Assembly: GCF_031082405.1 (NCBI RefSeq)
Contig: NZ_JAVHJU010000045.1
Coordinates: 36,516-100,515 of the forward strand
Reading direction: 5' to 3'
Source of the DNA: Amycolatopsis sp. A133
GTDB taxonomy: Bacteria > Actinomycetota > Actinomycetes > Mycobacteriales > Pseudonocardiaceae
DNA length: 64,000 nucleotides
Below, piece by piece: positions 1 to 9,574 of the stretch (position 1 is the first letter of the stretch; the number at the start of each line of letters is the position of its first letter). The notes under the pieces were generated by a model, which was given only the letters and a program-made list of their open reading frames with translations, had not been told where the DNA came from and made no database searches. Position numbers and translations under genes: made by a program.

Positions 1-3000
1 TCGAGGTGGCGGACGGCGTCGACCTTGGGCGCGAACACCTTGGCCAGCCGGTCGGAGGTCAGCGTCCCGATGACGCCGTCGTCCAGCACGCCCGCCGTGT
101 GCACCACGCTGGTCGGGCGGTGCTCGTCGAGGAGGGCGGCCACCTGGTCGCGGTCGGCCACGTCGCAGGCGACGACGGAGACGTCCGCGCCTTCGCCGGT
201 GAGATCGGTGACGAGGTCCTTCGCGCCGTCGGCGTCCAGGCCGCGGCGGCTGGCCAGCACCAGCTTCCGGACGCCGTGATGGGTGACCAGGTGCCGCGCC
301 ACGATCTCCCCGAGCACGCCCGCTCCGGAGACGAGCACCGTCCCTTGTGGACCGAAGACCGGGGCCGGGGCCGCGTCGGCGCGGGCCAGGCGCGGGACGT
401 ACAGGGCCGTGCCGCGCACGGCGACCTGCGGCTCACCGGCGGCCAGCACCGCGCCCAGCGGGACTTCGCCGTCGGTGTCCAGCAGGACGATCCGGTCCGG
501 GTTCTCCGCCTGCGCGGACCGGACCAGGCCCCAGACCGCCGCCGCGGCCGGGTCGCTCACCGGGAGGTCCCCGGCGGGCACCGCGCCGCGGGTCACGACG
601 ACCAGGCGTTCCGCCTCGGGCTCGGTCAGCCACGTCTGGAGCTTCTCCAGGACCCGGGAGGTCGCCGTCAGCGGGGAGTCGCCATTGGGGACCTCCAGCA
701 CCTCGGCAGTGCCGTCGGTCTCCTGGCCCGCGGGGAGTTCGATCCAGTTCACCTGGAACAGCGAGTCGTTCGTGGCGGTGCCCGGCTGTCCGACGGACAC
801 CGGCCGCAGCACCACTTCCTTCGCCGTGACGACGAGGTTGCCGGCGCCGTCGGCCGCTTCCAGGAGCCCGCCGGGCTCCAGCCGGACCCGCAGCGTCGAC
901 GCCCCCGCGGCGTGCAGCGTCACGCCTCGCCATTCCATGGGTTGGGTCAGGTCGTCTTCACCGGGCACAGCCGCGGCCAAGAGCGCGGGGTGGATGCCGA
1001 ACGCACCCGGGTCTGTGTCCTCGGGCAGGGAAACTTCGGCGAAGAGCTCGTCCCGCGCACCCGCGAAGTCGAATCCGCTGGTTTCGCACGGGGTCGCCGA
1101 GAGCGTGCCGGTGGCGTGCCGGGTCCACTCGTCGGTGGCGTCTTCGGGCTGGGCGTGCACTTCCAGGGTCCGTGCGCCGTCGTCCGGCCCGCTCACCGTG
1201 ACCTGGATCCGGATCGCGCCGCGTTCCGGCACGACCACGGGCGTTTCGATGACGAGTTCGTCCAGGACCGGGGTCCCGGCCTCGTCGCCGGCCCGGATGG
1301 CCAGCTCGACCAGTGCCGCGCCGGGCACGACGACCACGTCTTCCACGATGTGGCCGGCCAGCCACGGCTGGGACTTCAGCGACCACTCGGTGGTGAAGAC
1401 CAGGCCACCGGTCTGCGGCAGCCGGACCACCGGGCCGATGGCGTCGGTCGCCGGGTCGAGGTACCGCAGCCAGTAGTGCTGGTGGTCGAAAGCGTAAGTC
1501 GGCAGGTCGGCCCGCGCCGGCGGCACCACCGTGGTCCAGTCCACGTCGACGCCGCGGACGAACAGCTCGGCCATCGACGTCAGCAGCCGCCGCAGGCCGC
1601 CGTCTTCGCGGCGCAGCGTCCCGGTCACCACCGCCTCGGTGACCTCGCTGATCGGCTGCATCAGCACCGGGTGGGCGCTGATCTCGACGAACACCCGGTG
1701 ACCCAGGCCGATCAGCTCGGCCACCGCCGGGCCGAAGCCGACCTGGTTGCGCAGGTTGCGGTACCAGTAATCGCCGTCCACGACCCCGGCGTCACGGATC
1801 CAGTCACCGATGAGGGTCGAGTAGAACGGCACCGCCGGCGCCTGCGCCTCGATCCCGGCCAGTGCTTCGGCCAAGGGCTCCTGGATGTCCTCGACGTGCC
1901 GGGTGTGCGAGGCGTAGTCCACCGCGACCCGCCGGACGCGGATCTCTTGTCCCGTCAACGCTTCGAGGGCCTGGTCGAGGGCTTCGGCGTCCCCGGCGAT
2001 CACCACGGACGACGGGCTGTTGACGGCGGCCACCTCGACCCGGTCCGCCCAGGGCTGCAACCGCGTGACGGCGTCTTCTTCGCTCAACGCGACCGACGCC
2101 ATCCCGCCGCGGCCGGCGAGCTTCGCGGCGATGGCCTGGCTGCGCAACGCGACCACCTTCGCCGCGTCTTCCAGCGACAACGCACCCGACACGCACGCCG
2201 CGGCGATCTCGCCCTGCGAATGGCCGAGCACCGCATCGGGCACCACCCCGGCCGAAGACCACACCGCAGCCAAGCCCACCATCATCGCGAAACTCGCGGG
2301 CTGCACCACATCGACCCGATCCAGGTCACCCTCGCCCCGCAGGACGTCGACCAGCGACCAGTCGATCCACGGCTCCAGCGCGGCCGCGCACTCGGCGATC
2401 CGCGCGGCGAACACCGGAGACTCTTCGAGAAGTTCCCGGCCCATGCCCACCCACTGCGCGCCCTGGCCCGGGAAAACCCACACGACCTTGCCCGGCGAAC
2501 CCGCTCGACCGGTGACCACCGCGGCCGCGTCTTCCCCGCGAGCCAACGCTTCCAGACCCGTCACGGCCTCGTCGCGCGTGCCCGCCACCACGACCGCCCG
2601 GTCCTCGAACCGGGAGCGGCCGGAGAGCAGCGCCCCGGCGACGTCGGAGAGGGCCGCGTCAGACTCGCCGAGGAACGTGGCCAGCCGCCCGGCCTGACCC
2701 GCCAGGGCCCCGCGGGCCGACACCACGACCGGCACCACACCGGCCGAGGGCGCTTCGGCGACGGCCGTCTCTTCCTCGGGCGCTTCCTCGAGAATCAGGT
2801 GTGCGTTGGTCCCGCTGATGCCGAACGACGACACCCCGGCCCGGCGCGGACGCCCTTCGCGCGGCCACTCCCGGGCCTCCGTCAGCAGCGAAACCGCCCC
2901 GGCCGACCAGTCGACCTCGGTGGACGGCTGGTCGATGTGCAGCGTCGGGGGCAGCACGCCGTGGCGCAGCGCCTGCACCATCTTGATCACACTGGCCACG

Positions 3001-4160
3001 CCCGCGGCCGCCTGCGTGTGCCCGATGTTCGACTTGATCGAACCGAGCCACAACGGCTTTTCCGGGTCTCGGCCCTTTCCGTAAGTGGCCAGCAGGGCCT
3101 GCGCCTCGATCGGGTCGCCCAGCGTCGTGCCCGTGCCGTGCCCTTCGACAGCGTCCACATCGGACGGTGACAGGCCGGCTTCGGCCAGCGCGGCCCGGAT
3201 CACCCGCTGCTGCGACGGGCCGTTCGGCGCGGTCAGCCCATTCGAAGCACCGTCCTGGTTCACCGCGATGCCGCGCAGCACGGCCAGCACCCGGTGCCCG
3301 CGCTCACGGGCGACCGACAGCCGTTCCAGCGCCACGACGCCGACGCCCTCGGCCAGTCCCATACCGTCGGCGCTGTCCGCGAACGCCTTGCAGCGCCCGT
3401 CCATGGCGAGCCCGCGCTGCCGGGAAAACGAAACGAAGGAACCGGGCTGGGCCATCACCATCGCGCCGCCGGCCAGGGCCAGCGAGACCTCGCCCCGCCG
3501 CAGGGCCTGCGCGGCGAGGTGCATCGCCACCAGCGACGACGAGCACCCGGTGTCGACGGTGACCGCCGGGCCCTCGAAGCCGAGGACGTAGGACACGCGG
3601 CCGGACGCGATGCACGGGGCCGCACCGGTGCCGACAAAACCTTCCAGCTCCGGCGCGACCACCCCGCCGCCGGCGCCGTAGCCCATGCTCGCGACACCGG
3701 TGAACACGCCGACGTCGCTGCCCTTCAGGGAAAGCGGGTCGGTACCGGTCCGCTCGATGGCCTCCCAGGACGTCTCCAGCAGCAGCCGCTGCTGCGGGTC
3801 CATCGCGACGGCCTCGCGCGGCGAGATCCCGAAGAAGCCCGCGTCGAAGAGTCCCGCGTCGTGCAGGAACCCGCCCTGGTTCGTGTACGTCGTCCCGGGG
3901 CGGTCGGGGTCCGGGTCGACGAGCCCGTCGACGTCCCAGCCCCGGTCGCCGGGGAACTCGGAGACGGCGTCGGTGCCGCCGGCCACCAGGTCCCACAGGT
4001 CCTCGGGCGAGGCCACCCCGCCCGGGTACCGGCACGCCATGGCGACGATGGCGATCGGCTCCCGCGCCTGTTCCTCGGCCTCGCGCAGCCGCGTGCGGGC
4101 GTCGCGGGCGTCGGCGATGGCCCGCTTGAGGTAGTCGCGGAGTTGTCCCTCGTCAGCCAC
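1..4160 (-). CDS. rifD: Rifamycin-type modular PKS, module 8 (3' end beyond window)
   Basis: One extension module of the ansamycin PKS. The visible 1386 residues hold an N-terminal docking helix (ADEGQLRDYLKRAIADARDA), KS from about residue 29 (Cys in VDTGCSSSL, then EGHGTGT and KSNIGHTQ), and AT with GHSQGE near 645 and a YASH motif, which predicts methylmalonyl-CoA. The DH is a remnant: HIVEDVVVVP lacks the Gly of HxxxGxxxxP, the YGPxFQG segment is deleted, and HPALLDAA reads HPALLAAA. The KR begins with SGAGVLG near 1275 and has an LDD motif (VLDDGV, B-type); its catalytic Tyr and the ACP lie off the left edge. The GTG start at 4160 follows GGGAG by 9 nt and an in-frame TGA lies just upstream; TTG at 4169 is the only alternative. 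It lies 79 nt downstream of rifC. The rifD name rests on module order and is inferred. Confidence 0.85.
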   Translation of the reverse strand, partial: MADEGQLRDYLKRAIADARDARTRLREAEEQAREPIAIVAMACRYPGGVASPEDLWDLVAGGTDAVSEFPGDRGWDVDGLVDPDPDRPGTTYTNQGGFLHDAGLFDAGFFGISPREAVAMDPQQRLLLETSWEAIERTGTDPLSLKGSDVGVFTGVASMGYGAGGGVVAPELEGFVGTGAAPCIASGRVSYVLGFEGPAVTVDTGCSSSLVAMHLAAQALRRGEVSLALAGGAMVMAQPGSFVSFSRQRGLAMDGRCKAFADSADGMGLAEGVGVVALERLSVARERGHRVLAVLRGIAVNQDGASNGLTAPNGPSQQRVIRAALAEAGLSPSDVDAVEGHGTGTTLGDPIEAQALLATYGKGRDPEKPLWLGSIKSNIGHTQAAAGVASVIKMVQALRHGVLPPTLHIDQPSTEVDWSAGAVSLLTEAREWPREGRPRRAGVSSFGISGTNAHLILEEAPEEETAVAEAPSAGVVPVVVSARGALAGQAGRLATFLGESDAALSDVAGALLSGRSRFEDRAVVVAGTRDEAVTGLEALARGEDAAAVVTGRAGSPGKVVWVFPGQGAQWVGMGRELLEESPVFAARIAECAAALEPWIDWSLVDVLRGEGDLDRVDVVQPASFAMMVGLAAVWSSAGVVPDAVLGHSQGEIAAACVSGALSLEDAAKVVALRSQAIAAKLAGRGGMASVALSEEDAVTRLQPWADRVEVAAVNSPSSVVIAGDAEALDQALEALTGQEIRVRRVAVDYASHTRHVEDIQEPLAEALAGIEAQAPAVPFYSTLIGDWIRDAGVVDGDYWYRNLRNQVGFGPAVAELIGLGHRVFVEISAHPVLMQPISEVTEAVVTGTLRREDGGLRRLLTSMAELFVRGVDVDWTTVVPPARADLPTYAFDHQHYWLRYLDPATDAIGPVVRLPQTGGLVFTTEWSLKSQPWLAGHIVEDVVVVPGAALVELAIRAGDEAGTPVLDELVIETPVVVPERGAIRIQVTVSGPDDGARTLEVHAQPEDATDEWTRHATGTLSATPCETSGFDFAGARDELFAEVSLPEDTDPGAFGIHPALLAAAVPGEDDLTQPMEWRGVTLHAAGASTLRVRLEPGGLLEAADGAGNLVVTAKEVVLRPVSVGQPGTATNDSLFQVNWIELPAGQETDGTAEVLEVPNGDSPLTATSRVLEKLQTWLTEPEAERLVVVTRGAVPAGDLPVSDPAAAAVWGLVRSAQAENPDRIVLLDTDGEVPLGAVLAAGEPQVAVRGTALYVPRLARADAAPAPVFGPQGTVLVSGAGVLGEIVARHLVTHHGVRKLVLASRRGLDADGAKDLVTDLTGEGADVSVVACDVADRDQVAALLDEHRPTSVVHTAGVLDDGVIGTLTSDRLAKVFAPKVDAVRHL

Positions 4161-4199
4161 TGAACTCAACTCCCAGGAATCTCACGTGTGCTTGCTTGT

Positions 4200-4224
4200 C
4201 GGGGGTCCGGGTGGCGGCGCCCCG
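4200..4224. repeat. GC-rich hairpin between rifC and rifD
   Basis: CGGGG and CCCCG arms enclose a CCGGGTGGCGG centre, in the 79-nt gap between rifC and rifD. The same centre occurs in the hairpin at 40363-40387 before the P450 gene, so this is a repeated intergenic stem-loop. No T-run follows, so it is more likely an mRNA structure than a terminator. Confidence 0.45.
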
Positions 4225-4239
4225 GATGTCACAGCGGTT

Positions 4240-7200
4240 TCAGTCGAGCCCGTCGACGAGGGCGAACAGCTCCTCGTCACTGGCCGTGTCGAGATCGCCG
4301 GACGGGTCCGGCCGGGCTTCGGCCGCTTCGGCGGCCTTCAGCAGTTCACGCAGCCGCGCGGTGATCCGGTCGCCGTCCGGGCCGCCGGCGGCCGCGATGG
4401 CCGCCTCCAGCCCGGCGAGGCCGGCCAGCACCGCGTCGGCGGGGGACGCCTCGTCGACGGCGAGCTCCTCGCGCAGGTGCCGGGCCAGTGCGAGCGGGTT
4501 CGGGTGGTCGAAGACCAGCGTCGCGGGCAGTTTCAGCCCGGTCGCCTCGCGCAGCCGGTTGCGCAGTTCCACCGACGTCAGCGAGTCGAACCCGGCGTCC
4601 TTGAACGCCGCGTCCGCGCGGACGCCGGAGCTGTCGGCGTGCCCGAGCACGACGGCGACCTGGCCGCGGACGAGGTCGAGCAGCAGCGTTTCCTGCTCGG
4701 CCACGGTGAGCCCGGCCAGCCGGCGGGTCAGGCCGCCGTTGCCGCCGTCCGCCGTCCGCGCCGTCTGCCTGCCCGCCCGGACCAGTCCGCGCAGCAGGTG
4801 CGGCACGGTGCCACCGGCGGCCGCGTCGGCCCGCACCTCGCGCAGGTCGAGCTCGATCGGCACCAGCAGCGCCTGCCCGGCCGCGAGCGCGGCGTCGAAC
4901 AGGGCCATGCCCTCGGCGGACCCGAGCGCGCGGACACCGCCGCGGCCCTCCCGCCGGCTCATCCGGGCCAGGGTGAGGTCGTCGATGGTGCCCGCCATGC
5001 CGGTGAGCTGCTCCCACGGGCCCCAGGCCAGCGAGAGCCCGGGCAGGCCCGCCGCGCGGCGGGCGGCCATCAGGCCGTCGAGGAAGGCGTTGGCCGCCGC
5101 GTACCCGCCGCTGCCCGCGCCCATGAAGATCGAGGAGGCGGACGAGTAGACGATGAACGCGTCGAGGTCGAGGTCGCGGGTCAGCTCGTCGAGGTGCTGG
5201 GCGGCCGTGACCTTGGGGGCGAACACCTTGGCCAGCCGCTCCCGGGTCAGTGCCCCGGTGACACCGGCGTCGAACACGCCCGCCGTGTGCACGACGGCGG
5301 TCAGCGAGTGCTCCTTGAACAGCGCCGCCACCTGGTCCCGGTCGGAGACGTCGCAGGCCGCGACCGTCACCTCGGCACCGTGCCCGGTCAGTTCGGCGAC
5401 GAGGTCTTCGACGCCCTCGGCGTCCCGGCCGCGCCGGCTGGCCAGCACCAGGCTCCGGACGCCGTGCCGGGTGACGAGGTCGCGGGCGGCGAGCGCGCCG
5501 AGCGTCCCGGCGCCGGAGACCAGGACCGTTCCGTCCGGGCGGAACGCGATGGGCGGCTCCGTCGGCTCGGTGACGCGGGCGAGCCGCGGTACCGAGAAGG
5601 TCGTGCCGCGCAGGGCGAGCTGCGGTTCACCGGTCGCCAGCACCGCACCCAGCGGCACCTCGCCGTCGGTGTCCAGCAGGACGAACCGGTCCGGGTTCTC
5701 CGACTGCGCGGCGCGGACCAGGCCCCACACCGCCGCACCGGCCGGGTCGCTCACCCCACCGTCACCGGCGGGCACCGCACCCCGGGTCACCACGACCAGC
5801 CGGGCTTCGTCGGCCGCGCCGGAAAGCCACGCCTGCATGGCTTCCAGCACCCGGCCGGCCAGTTCGAGGGGTTGGGAGCCGGAGGCTTCGAGCACCTCGG
5901 CCCGCTCCGACGGCACCGCACTGTCCACAATGGGTAGTTCGGTCCAGTCCACCCGGTACAGCGAGCTGGTGCGGGTGGTGTCCAGCTGGTCGAGGGCCAC
6001 CTCGCGCAGGATCAGCGAGTCCATCGTCAGGACGGGGGCGCCGGTCTCGTCGGCGGCTTCGACGGTCAGCGCGTCCGGTCCGCCCGGCGCGACCCGGACC
6101 CGCAGTCCCGCGGCTCCCACGGCGTGCAGGGCCAGGCGGTTCCACGAGAACGGCATCACCGACTTCCCGGGCTGTCCCGACGCGGCCGCGGCGATCGTCC
6201 CGGTCTGCAGGGCCGCGTCCAGCAACGCGGGGTGGAGGCCGAACCGGGCGGCGGCGGCGCGCTGGTCGTCGGGCAGGGCGACCTCGGCGAACACCTCGTC
6301 ACCGCGCTGCCACACCGCCCGGACGCCCTGGAACACCGGCCCGTACGCGTACCCGCGCTCGCCGAGATCGGCGTAGAAGTCCCCGATCTCGACCCGCTGC
6401 CCGCCCGGGGGCGGCCACGCGGTGAAGTCGAAGCCGGCGCTCCCGGCCGGCGTCGCCGAGACCACGCCGGTCGCGTTCCGCGTCCATTCGTCCTCGCGCC
6501 GGGAGAAGACCTCCACCGTGCGCGAGCCGTTCTGGTCCGGGCCGCTCACCGTGACCTGGACGTTCACCCCGCCCTGTTCGGGCACGACCAGCGGCGCTTC
6601 CGTCACGAGTTCGTCCAGCACCGGGCAGCCGGCCTCGTCACCGGCCCGCACGGCGAGCTCGACCAGCCCGGTGCCGGGGAAGAGCACCACGCCGCCGATG
6701 GCGTGGTCGGCCAGCCACGGGTGCGTCCGCAGCGACAGCCGCGAGGTGAAGAGCAGGCCGTCCGACTGCGGCAGCGGGACGACCGCGCCGAGCAGCGGGT
6801 GGTCCGCCTCGACCTGGCCGAGCGAGACGGCGTCCGCCTGCGCGGCCGGCTGGAGCCAGAAGTGCTGGTGGTCGAAGGCGTACGTCGGGAGGTCCACCCG
6901 TGCCGGCGGCACCAGCGTGGCCCAGCCGACCCGGACACCGCGGACGAACAGCTCGGCCATCGACGTCAGCAGGCGTCGCAGGCCGCCGTCGTCCCGCCGC
7001 AGCGTTCCGGTGACGACGGTGTTCGTGTCGTCGGTGAGCTCGCTGATCGGCTGGACCAGCACCGGGTGGGCACTGACCTCGACGAACACGCCATGACCCT
7101 GCTCGATCAGCGCGGCCACGGCCGGGCCGAACCCGACCTGGTTGCGCAGGTTGCGGTACCAGTAGCCGCCGTCCAGGACGCCGGCGTCGCGCACCCATTC

Positions 7201-9561
7201 GCCGGTGACGGTCGAGTAGAACGGCACCTCCGGCGCCTGCGCGGTGATCCCGGCGAGGTTCTCGGCGAGGGTGTCGCGGATGTCCTCGACGTGCCGGGTG
7301 TGGGAGGCGTAGTCGACCGCGACCTGCCGGACGCGGACGCCGTCCCCGGCCAGCACCTCCAGCGCTTCGTTGAGGGCCTGGGCGTCGCCCGCGATCACCA
7401 CCGAGGACGGGCCGTTGACCGCGGCCACCTCGATGCGGTCGTCCCACAACGCCAGCCGCGCGTTCGCCGCGTCTTCGCTCAACGCGACCGACGCCATCCC
7501 GCCGCGGCCGGACAGCTGCGCGGCGATCGCCTGGCTGCGCAAGGCAACCACCTTCGCGGCGTCGTCGAGGGTGAGCGCGCCGGACACGCAGGCCGCGGCG
7601 ATCTCGCCCTGCGAGTGGCCCACGACGGCGTCCGGGCGGACACCGACGGATTCCCAGACCGCGGCCAGCCCCACCATCACCGCAAAACAGGCGGGCTGCA
7701 GCACGTCGACGCGGTCCAAGTCGCCCTCGCCACGCAGGACATCCAGCAGCGACCAGCCGGTCCACTGGTCCAGCGCGGCCGCGCACTCCTTGATCCGCTC
7801 GGCGAACACCGGCGACGAATCGAGCAGCTCCCGGCCCATGCCCGCCCACTGCGTTCCCTGCCCCGGGAACACCCAGACGACCTTGCCCGGCTTGCCCGCG
7901 CTCCCGGTCACGACGCCGGGCGCGGCCGCACCGCGAGCCAGGGCACCGAGCCCCGTGACGGCTTCCTCGTCCGAACCGGCCACGACGACCGCGCGCTCCT
8001 CGAGCACCGCTCGCCCGGACACCAGTGCCCCGGCGAGGTTCGCCAGAGGCGCGCCCACCCGGGCCAGCCGGCCGGCCTGTCCGGCCAGGGAACCGGTGCT
8101 GCGCGCGGACACCACCAGCGGCACGACAGCCGGTCGTGAGTGGGAAAGCGGGTTAGAACCCGCTTTTTCACTCACGACAAGCTGCGGCAGACCCGCATCG
8201 GGTGCTTCCTCGATGATCAGGTGCACGTTCGTCCCGCTGACGCCGAAGGACGACACGCCGGCCCGGCGCGGACGGTCCCCGCGCGGCCATTCGCGGCCCT
8301 CGGTCAGCAGTTCCACCGCGCCCTCGGACCAGTCCACCTGAGAGCTGGGCTCGTCCACGTGCAGGGTCGGCGGCATGACGTCGTGGCGCAGCGCCTGCAC
8401 CACCTTGATCACGCTCGCCACGCCCGCGGCCGCCTGCGTGTGGCCGATGTTCGACTTCAGCGAGCCGAGCCACAACGGCGTCTCCCGCTCCTGCCCGTAG
8501 GTGGCCAGCAACGCCTGCGCCTCGATGGGGTCACCCAGGCTCGTCCCGGTCCCGTGCGCCTCGACGAGGTCCACATCGGACGGTCCGATCCCGGCGTTGG
8601 CCAGCGCGGCACGGATCACGCGCTGCTGCGAAGGGCCGTTGGGGGCGGTCAGGCCGTTGGAGGCGCCGTCCTGGTTGACCGCGCTGCCGCGGAGCACGGC
8701 GAGGATCCGGTGGCCGCGTTCGCGCGCCACCGACAGCCGTTCCAGCACGACCACGCTGATGCCCTCGGCCAGCACCATGCCGTCGGCGCCGGAGGCGAAC
8801 GCCTTGCACCGGCCGTCCGTGGCCAGTCCGCGCTGCCGGGAGAACACCACGAAGGAGTCGGGCCCGGACATCACCATCGCGCCGCCGGCCAGTGCCATCG
8901 AGCAGTCGCCCTGGCGCAGAGCCTGCGCGGCGAGGTGCATCGCCACCAGCGACGACGAGCACGCCGTGTCGATCGTGACCGCCGGTCCTTCGAACCCGAA
9001 GACGTACGACACGCGGCCCGAAGCCACGCTCGACGCCAGCCCGGTGCCCGCGAAGCTCTGCATTTCCGGCCCGGCCAGGCCGCCGCCGTAGCCCGAGCCG
9101 CCCACGCCGGTGAACACGCCGACGTCGGTGCCCTGCAACGAGGTCGGGTCGAGGCCGACGCCTTCCAGGGCCTCCCAGGACGCTTCCAGCAACAGCCGCT
9201 GCTGCGGGTCCATGGCCAGGGCCTCGCGCGGCGAAATCCCGAAGAAGCCGGGGTCGAACAGCGCCGCGTCGTGGAGGAAGCCGCCCCGGTCGGTGTACGA
9301 CGTGCCGGGGTGGTCGGGGTCCGGGTCGAACAGGGTGTCCAAGTCCCAGCCGCGGTCGGTGGGGAAGCCCGACACGGCGTCGCCGCCCTCGGCCACCAGC
9401 CGCCAGAGGTCGTCGGGGCCGGTGACCCCACCGGGCAGCCGGCACGCCATGCCGACGATCGCGATCGGCTCGCTGGAGGCGTTGACCCGCTTCTTCAGCG
9501 TGCCGACCTCTTCGAGGGACTTCCGCAGCGCCTCGACGACCTTTTCATACGACGCACTCAC
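4240..9561 (-). CDS. rifC: Rifamycin-type modular PKS, module 7 (KS-AT-DH-KR-ACP)
   Basis: Single-module PKS of 1773 aa. In order: docking coiled coil (SYEKVVEALRKSLEEVGTLK), KS from about residue 30 (VDTACSSSL, EAHGTGT, KSNIGHTQ), a KS-AT linker carrying the palindrome-encoded insert at 462-477, AT with GHSQGE near 646 and YASH near 750 (methylmalonyl), DH with intact HAIGGVVLFP near 949, YGPVFQG near 1077 and DAALQ, KR with SGAGTLG near 1345 and catalytic Tyr in GSGGYAAANA, ACP with GFDSL near 1657, and a C-terminal docking tail. The KR has FDA where B-type KRs have LDD, so its stereochemistry is not assigned. Rifamycin needs a hydroxyl here, so the intact DH motifs are noteworthy. Two tandem GTG codons exist; the second, at 9561, sits 6 nt from GGGGAG and was chosen. 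Confidence 0.9.
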   Translation of the reverse strand: MSASYEKVVEALRKSLEEVGTLKKRVNASSEPIAIVGMACRLPGGVTGPDDLWRLVAEGGDAVSGFPTDRGWDLDTLFDPDPDHPGTSYTDRGGFLHDAALFDPGFFGISPREALAMDPQQRLLLEASWEALEGVGLDPTSLQGTDVGVFTGVGGSGYGGGLAGPEMQSFAGTGLASSVASGRVSYVFGFEGPAVTIDTACSSSLVAMHLAAQALRQGDCSMALAGGAMVMSGPDSFVVFSRQRGLATDGRCKAFASGADGMVLAEGISVVVLERLSVARERGHRILAVLRGSAVNQDGASNGLTAPNGPSQQRVIRAALANAGIGPSDVDLVEAHGTGTSLGDPIEAQALLATYGQERETPLWLGSLKSNIGHTQAAAGVASVIKVVQALRHDVMPPTLHVDEPSSQVDWSEGAVELLTEGREWPRGDRPRRAGVSSFGVSGTNVHLIIEEAPDAGLPQLVVSEKAGSNPLSHSRPAVVPLVVSARSTGSLAGQAGRLARVGAPLANLAGALVSGRAVLEERAVVVAGSDEEAVTGLGALARGAAAPGVVTGSAGKPGKVVWVFPGQGTQWAGMGRELLDSSPVFAERIKECAAALDQWTGWSLLDVLRGEGDLDRVDVLQPACFAVMVGLAAVWESVGVRPDAVVGHSQGEIAAACVSGALTLDDAAKVVALRSQAIAAQLSGRGGMASVALSEDAANARLALWDDRIEVAAVNGPSSVVIAGDAQALNEALEVLAGDGVRVRQVAVDYASHTRHVEDIRDTLAENLAGITAQAPEVPFYSTVTGEWVRDAGVLDGGYWYRNLRNQVGFGPAVAALIEQGHGVFVEVSAHPVLVQPISELTDDTNTVVTGTLRRDDGGLRRLLTSMAELFVRGVRVGWATLVPPARVDLPTYAFDHQHFWLQPAAQADAVSLGQVEADHPLLGAVVPLPQSDGLLFTSRLSLRTHPWLADHAIGGVVLFPGTGLVELAVRAGDEAGCPVLDELVTEAPLVVPEQGGVNVQVTVSGPDQNGSRTVEVFSRREDEWTRNATGVVSATPAGSAGFDFTAWPPPGGQRVEIGDFYADLGERGYAYGPVFQGVRAVWQRGDEVFAEVALPDDQRAAAARFGLHPALLDAALQTGTIAAAASGQPGKSVMPFSWNRLALHAVGAAGLRVRVAPGGPDALTVEAADETGAPVLTMDSLILREVALDQLDTTRTSSLYRVDWTELPIVDSAVPSERAEVLEASGSQPLELAGRVLEAMQAWLSGAADEARLVVVTRGAVPAGDGGVSDPAGAAVWGLVRAAQSENPDRFVLLDTDGEVPLGAVLATGEPQLALRGTTFSVPRLARVTEPTEPPIAFRPDGTVLVSGAGTLGALAARDLVTRHGVRSLVLASRRGRDAEGVEDLVAELTGHGAEVTVAACDVSDRDQVAALFKEHSLTAVVHTAGVFDAGVTGALTRERLAKVFAPKVTAAQHLDELTRDLDLDAFIVYSSASSIFMGAGSGGYAAANAFLDGLMAARRAAGLPGLSLAWGPWEQLTGMAGTIDDLTLARMSRREGRGGVRALGSAEGMALFDAALAAGQALLVPIELDLREVRADAAAGGTVPHLLRGLVRAGRQTARTADGGNGGLTRRLAGLTVAEQETLLLDLVRGQVAVVLGHADSSGVRADAAFKDAGFDSLTSVELRNRLREATGLKLPATLVFDHPNPLALARHLREELAVDEASPADAVLAGLAGLEAAIAAAGGPDGDRITARLRELLKAAEAAEARPDPSGDLDTASDEELFALVDGLD
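8133..8178 (-). repeat. 46-bp palindromic element, copy in rifC KS-AT linker
   Basis: Near-perfect inverted repeat with outer arms GTCGTGAGTG and CACTCACGAC and core GGGTTAGAACCC; only two positions fall out of Watson-Crick pairing, and these become G-U in RNA. On the coding strand it reads VVSEKAGSNPLSHSR. It is base-for-base identical to the copy at 28198-28243. Confidence 0.9.
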
Positions 9562-9574
9562 CACTTGCTCCCCA

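Noticed and set aside
9562..9564. Upstream GTG as start of rifC
   Set aside because: It is only three bases from GGGGAG; the next GTG has proper spacing.
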